Origin: Vibrio profundi | Lineage (GTDB): Bacteria > Pseudomonadota > Gammaproteobacteria > Enterobacterales > Vibrionaceae | Assembly: GCF_005281835.1 (NCBI RefSeq) | Contig: NZ_RZIS01000010.1 | Location: 1-64,000 of the forward strand | Direction: 5' to 3' | Length of the DNA: 64,000 nucleotides | In this document: in pieces, positions 61,757 through 64,000 of the stretch | Numbering within the stretch: position 1 is the stretch's first letter | Layout: every line of letters begins with the position of its first letter | Program-made: the position numbers and the translations under genes | Notes under the pieces: generated by a model | What the model was told of the DNA's origin: nothing | What the model saw: only the letters and a program-made list of their open reading frames with translations | Databases searched by the model: none

Positions 61757-62737
61757 TTATTTATCCTCAACTAAAGCTTGCCAATGTGAAGGCGGGTGCA
61801 GCCCCCAGCGCTCCATTTCAAACTCGCTATAAATTGCTTTTCCTTGCTTACCTATGTGGATCGGAATCTGGTCGGTATCTTGCCCTTGGAGGATCTTATT
61901 AACCATTTTTCCGGCTTCAACCCCCTGACTTTTACCAAAGAGCACTACGCCTCCCAATGCTTTACCTTTTCCAACTGAAAAGTCCCAGAAACCGAACAAT
62001 GGGACAGGAGAATGTTGGTTGGTCCAGGCCATTATCGACGCAGAATCAACATTTTGATTATTTTCATCAACGATCGTGTGGTACAGCCCAACCACGATCG
62101 CGGAATAGCCACTATTACTGCTGTCGTTCACGTGGGACTGCCAGTCGCTCAGGCTTTCTACATTTTCGATATCCACTTGAATAGACAGCGTTCTTCTTAC
62201 CGCTTGGTATTGTTTAGAGATGAATTTCTTCGCGATTTTAGAGGTGATGCCAGAATCGAACAGTACAAGTAATTTGGCGTTTTTTTCCGGCAAGAGTTGC
62301 CCGATTTCGTTGATGCTTTTGATCAATAGAGGCTGTTCTAAAACTCCAGTAATTTTGGCCTTACCTTGATTTCGCGACAGGAGTTTTCTTGGGTTGGAAT
62401 TAATCCCCAAAAACACAATGCTGATCGGTTCGTTGTATAGTTTAGGTAGCATGTATTTCAGCGCGTTGTCATCGCCGAGAACAACCACGTCAGGCTTTAT
62501 CTTTAAGTATTTCAGGTAGGCTTTCTCAGCCATGGCAGCAAATTCTTTCTCTGGAAGGCGTTTAGTATTCATCTGGAAAGTGTCAACTTGGTACGAGGGC
62601 GCTAAGGTTTCTTTTATCCCGGTGACATAGTCTTTGTCCCACGGATACTCCGAGTGATAGCTTTCAATGATTAAGACTTTGTTTGCAAAAGACGGGGTAC
62701 AGATGAGTATCAAAGCCAACAAAAAATAGGTTTTCAT
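61757..62737 (-). CDS. Periplasmic ABC-type substrate-binding protein
   Basis: A 326-residue protein with signal peptide at 1-18 (ending PSFA) and the ABC_sub_bind-like two-lobe fold: VLIIESYHSEYPWDKDY at the N terminus, VVVLGDDNALKYMLPKL, and LVLFDSGITSKIAKKF. No permease or ATPase genes are adjacent. The neighbour, 101 bp away and divergent, is a membrane sensor with an extracytoplasmic loop. The binding protein may therefore act as a ligand sensor for it rather than in transport. The ligand is unknown. Confidence 0.82.
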   Translation of the reverse strand: MKTYFLLALILICTPSFANKVLIIESYHSEYPWDKDYVTGIKETLAPSYQVDTFQMNTKRLPEKEFAAMAEKAYLKYLKIKPDVVVLGDDNALKYMLPKLYNEPISIVFLGINSNPRKLLSRNQGKAKITGVLEQPLLIKSINEIGQLLPEKNAKLLVLFDSGITSKIAKKFISKQYQAVRRTLSIQVDIENVESLSDWQSHVNDSSNSGYSAIVVGLYHTIVDENNQNVDSASIMAWTNQHSPVPLFGFWDFSVGKGKALGGVVLFGKSQGVEAGKMVNKILQGQDTDQIPIHIGKQGKAIYSEFEMERWGLHPPSHWQALVEDK

Positions 62738-62838
62738 AGCAATTTATTTCATTAGAGAAACCATGCTTTAAGTGTAGCTAAGCTATTCGCTTCTATACTG
62801 AAAAGTATGCCATCAGTTGGCACGAGGAGCAGAATGAA

Positions 62839-64000
62839 ATGAGTCGGACAAAAAAGTTTGAAGACAGCGATAGCAATCCTATCTATAGCCGCATTGGCCG
62901 TAGAATCATTTTGATCATGGTGATGCTAAGTGGCATGGTGACTTTGCTCGGCACAACCTTCCAACTGTACTGGGACTACAATCGAGAATTTGACAGCGTA
63001 GAGCAAAGGCAGCAGGAGATTGAATCTGTTCATGCTGAGTTGCTGGCTGCGTCTTTATGGAGCTACGACTTAGTGCTGTTGCAGCAAAAACTCGAAGGCT
63101 TGGTCAATTTGCCTAAGGTGAACTATTTGGAAATTCGCTCTGGGAGCTACACCTTTTCAGCTGGTGAGAAAGTCGATAATTATCCTATTAATGCGGAGTT
63201 CGCTCTGCAGTACCATTCTCAAATAGATGACGAAATGGAAGTGCTTGGTTCTTTGTATATGGAGTCTAATGGTGAAGAAATTTATAGCTATTTACTGCGC
63301 CAATTCTTAATCACGTTAGCCATTAACGCCATCAAGACAACAATAGTGTGTTACTTGATTTTGATGGTCTTCCACAAGAGTGTGAATCGGCGAATTTTCT
63401 CGGTGGCGACGTACTTGCGTAAATTTAATCCTCGTCATCCGAGCCAACCTTTAGAGTTGCCTTATCACCCATGGGTGATGGAAAGGGACGATGAACTCAA
63501 TTGGTTAGCCGATGAAACGAATAAGATCACTTCGAACATTCGTTTGCTTTACAACAACATTCGTTTTGAGCAAGAACGTTTCGTCGATTTTGCTAACGTG
63601 TCTTCAGATTGGTTATGGGAAACCGATGAGATTGGGCGTTTAGTCTTTGTGTCTGAAGCGATGGAAAAGACATTGAACATTGATATTCATCAACACCCGT
63701 TCATCAAAGACATTGAGGGGCTAGGGAATTCTTATGATTTACTGTCTAAGTTCAGTAAACAGGAAGACTTCTCGATGTGTGAAGTTAATATCGAAACGGA
63801 CGGACAGCGGAATTATATGTTCTTCCAAGGGATGAGTGTTTTTGATGGGGATAAATTCCAAGGGTTTCGTGGTAGTTCCATTGACGTAACGGCTCTGAAA
63901 CAAGCGCAGTTTGGTTTGGAAGATCTCAACCAGAACCTAGAGAAGAAAGTGACTGAGCGTACGCGTGATTTAGAGCAAAGTATGCAGCGTTTAGAAGAAG
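62839..64000 (+). CDS. Membrane-bound sensor protein, PAS-containing (5' part, cut by window end)
   Basis: 387 codons are open to the window edge, starting at ATG 62839 behind GAGGAG. Two membrane spans (about 22-45 and 153-178) enclose a roughly 107-residue extracytoplasmic domain. A HAMP-like linker, a PAS-like domain (about 250-360, ANVSSDWLWETDEIGRLVFVS) and a coiled coil (about 362 on, LEDLNQNLEKKVTERTRDL) follow. That coiled-coil lead normally precedes a histidine kinase or a GGDEF module, which would lie beyond 64000. A two-codon ATG at 62834 overlaps the start (ATGAAATGA). Confidence 0.85.
   Translation, partial: MSRTKKFEDSDSNPIYSRIGRRIILIMVMLSGMVTLLGTTFQLYWDYNREFDSVEQRQQEIESVHAELLAASLWSYDLVLLQQKLEGLVNLPKVNYLEIRSGSYTFSAGEKVDNYPINAEFALQYHSQIDDEMEVLGSLYMESNGEEIYSYLLRQFLITLAINAIKTTIVCYLILMVFHKSVNRRIFSVATYLRKFNPRHPSQPLELPYHPWVMERDDELNWLADETNKITSNIRLLYNNIRFEQERFVDFANVSSDWLWETDEIGRLVFVSEAMEKTLNIDIHQHPFIKDIEGLGNSYDLLSKFSKQEDFSMCEVNIETDGQRNYMFFQGMSVFDGDKFQGFRGSSIDVTALKQAQFGLEDLNQNLEKKVTERTRDLEQSMQRLEE

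Overview
The window is a stretch of the main chromosome of a gammaproteobacterium, almost certainly a Vibrionaceae member (Vibrio or a close relative). The evidence is the sequence of the 5S rRNA end, protein sequences close to E. coli but with Vibrio-type variants (long PstC and PstA, a PstS-like gene behind phoR, a secreted GH19 chitinase), and the gene order. From memory, that order follows the phoB-to-chitinase segment of Vibrio cholerae chromosome 1. I have not run a database search, so the species is not assigned.

Layout. 1-380: the end of an rRNA operon (5S, tRNA-Asp, tRNA-Trp, strong terminator). 380-6000: a lipoprotein of the erythromycin esterase family, the murein endopeptidase MepA, the tRNA hydroxylation pair trhP-yfhL, and rdgC. 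6.1-18.5 kb: a phosphate and polyphosphate island, with phoB-phoR-pstS-like, convergent ppk-ppx, then pstC-pstA-pstB-phoU. PHO-box-like repeats precede phoB and pstC. 18.5-21.8 kb: an accessory patch of two small outer-membrane beta-barrels, a very short trimeric autotransporter with a proline-rich repeat passenger, and a LysR regulator. 21.9-28.4 kb: cutC, a peroxiredoxin divergent from oxyR, and the glyoxylate-shunt genes aceB and aceA behind a long palindrome-rich leader. 28.5-36.8 kb: a CBS protein, queA-tgt-yajC-secD-secF, suhB and trmJ. 36.8-42.6 kb: the complete iscR-S-U-A-hscB-hscA-fdx-iscX operon, with two abutting IscR type-1 operators. 42.7-54.8 kb: pepB, ndk, rlmN, rodZ, ispG, hisS, yfgM, bamB, der, an AlaX-like editing hydrolase and a yfgJ-like zinc ribbon. 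The zinc ribbon is preceded by an exact 90-bp tandem duplication. 54.9-59.8 kb: xseA divergent from guaB, then guaA, with PurR-box-like sites. 59.9-64.0 kb: a two-module GH19 chitinase, a periplasmic ABC-type binding protein, and the 5' part of a divergent membrane sensor gene cut by the window end.

How the genes fit together. PhoBR senses phosphate and probably drives Pst uptake, PhoU dampens signalling, and Ppk/Ppx store and release phosphate as polyphosphate. The Isc machinery supplies clusters to products encoded nearby, including IspG, RlmN and probably TrhP/YfhL. QueA, Tgt, TrhP, TrmJ, RlmN and HisS form a strong translation and RNA-modification theme.

Most of the window is ordinary core genome. 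The least explained parts are the outer-membrane patch at 18.5-21.8 kb, the 90-bp duplication at 54.43-54.61 kb with its 22-codon leader ORF, the palindromes before aceB, the hairpins inside operons (before hscB, hisS, yfgM and tgt), and the binding-protein/sensor pair at the right edge. I did not find a clearly novel multi-gene system.
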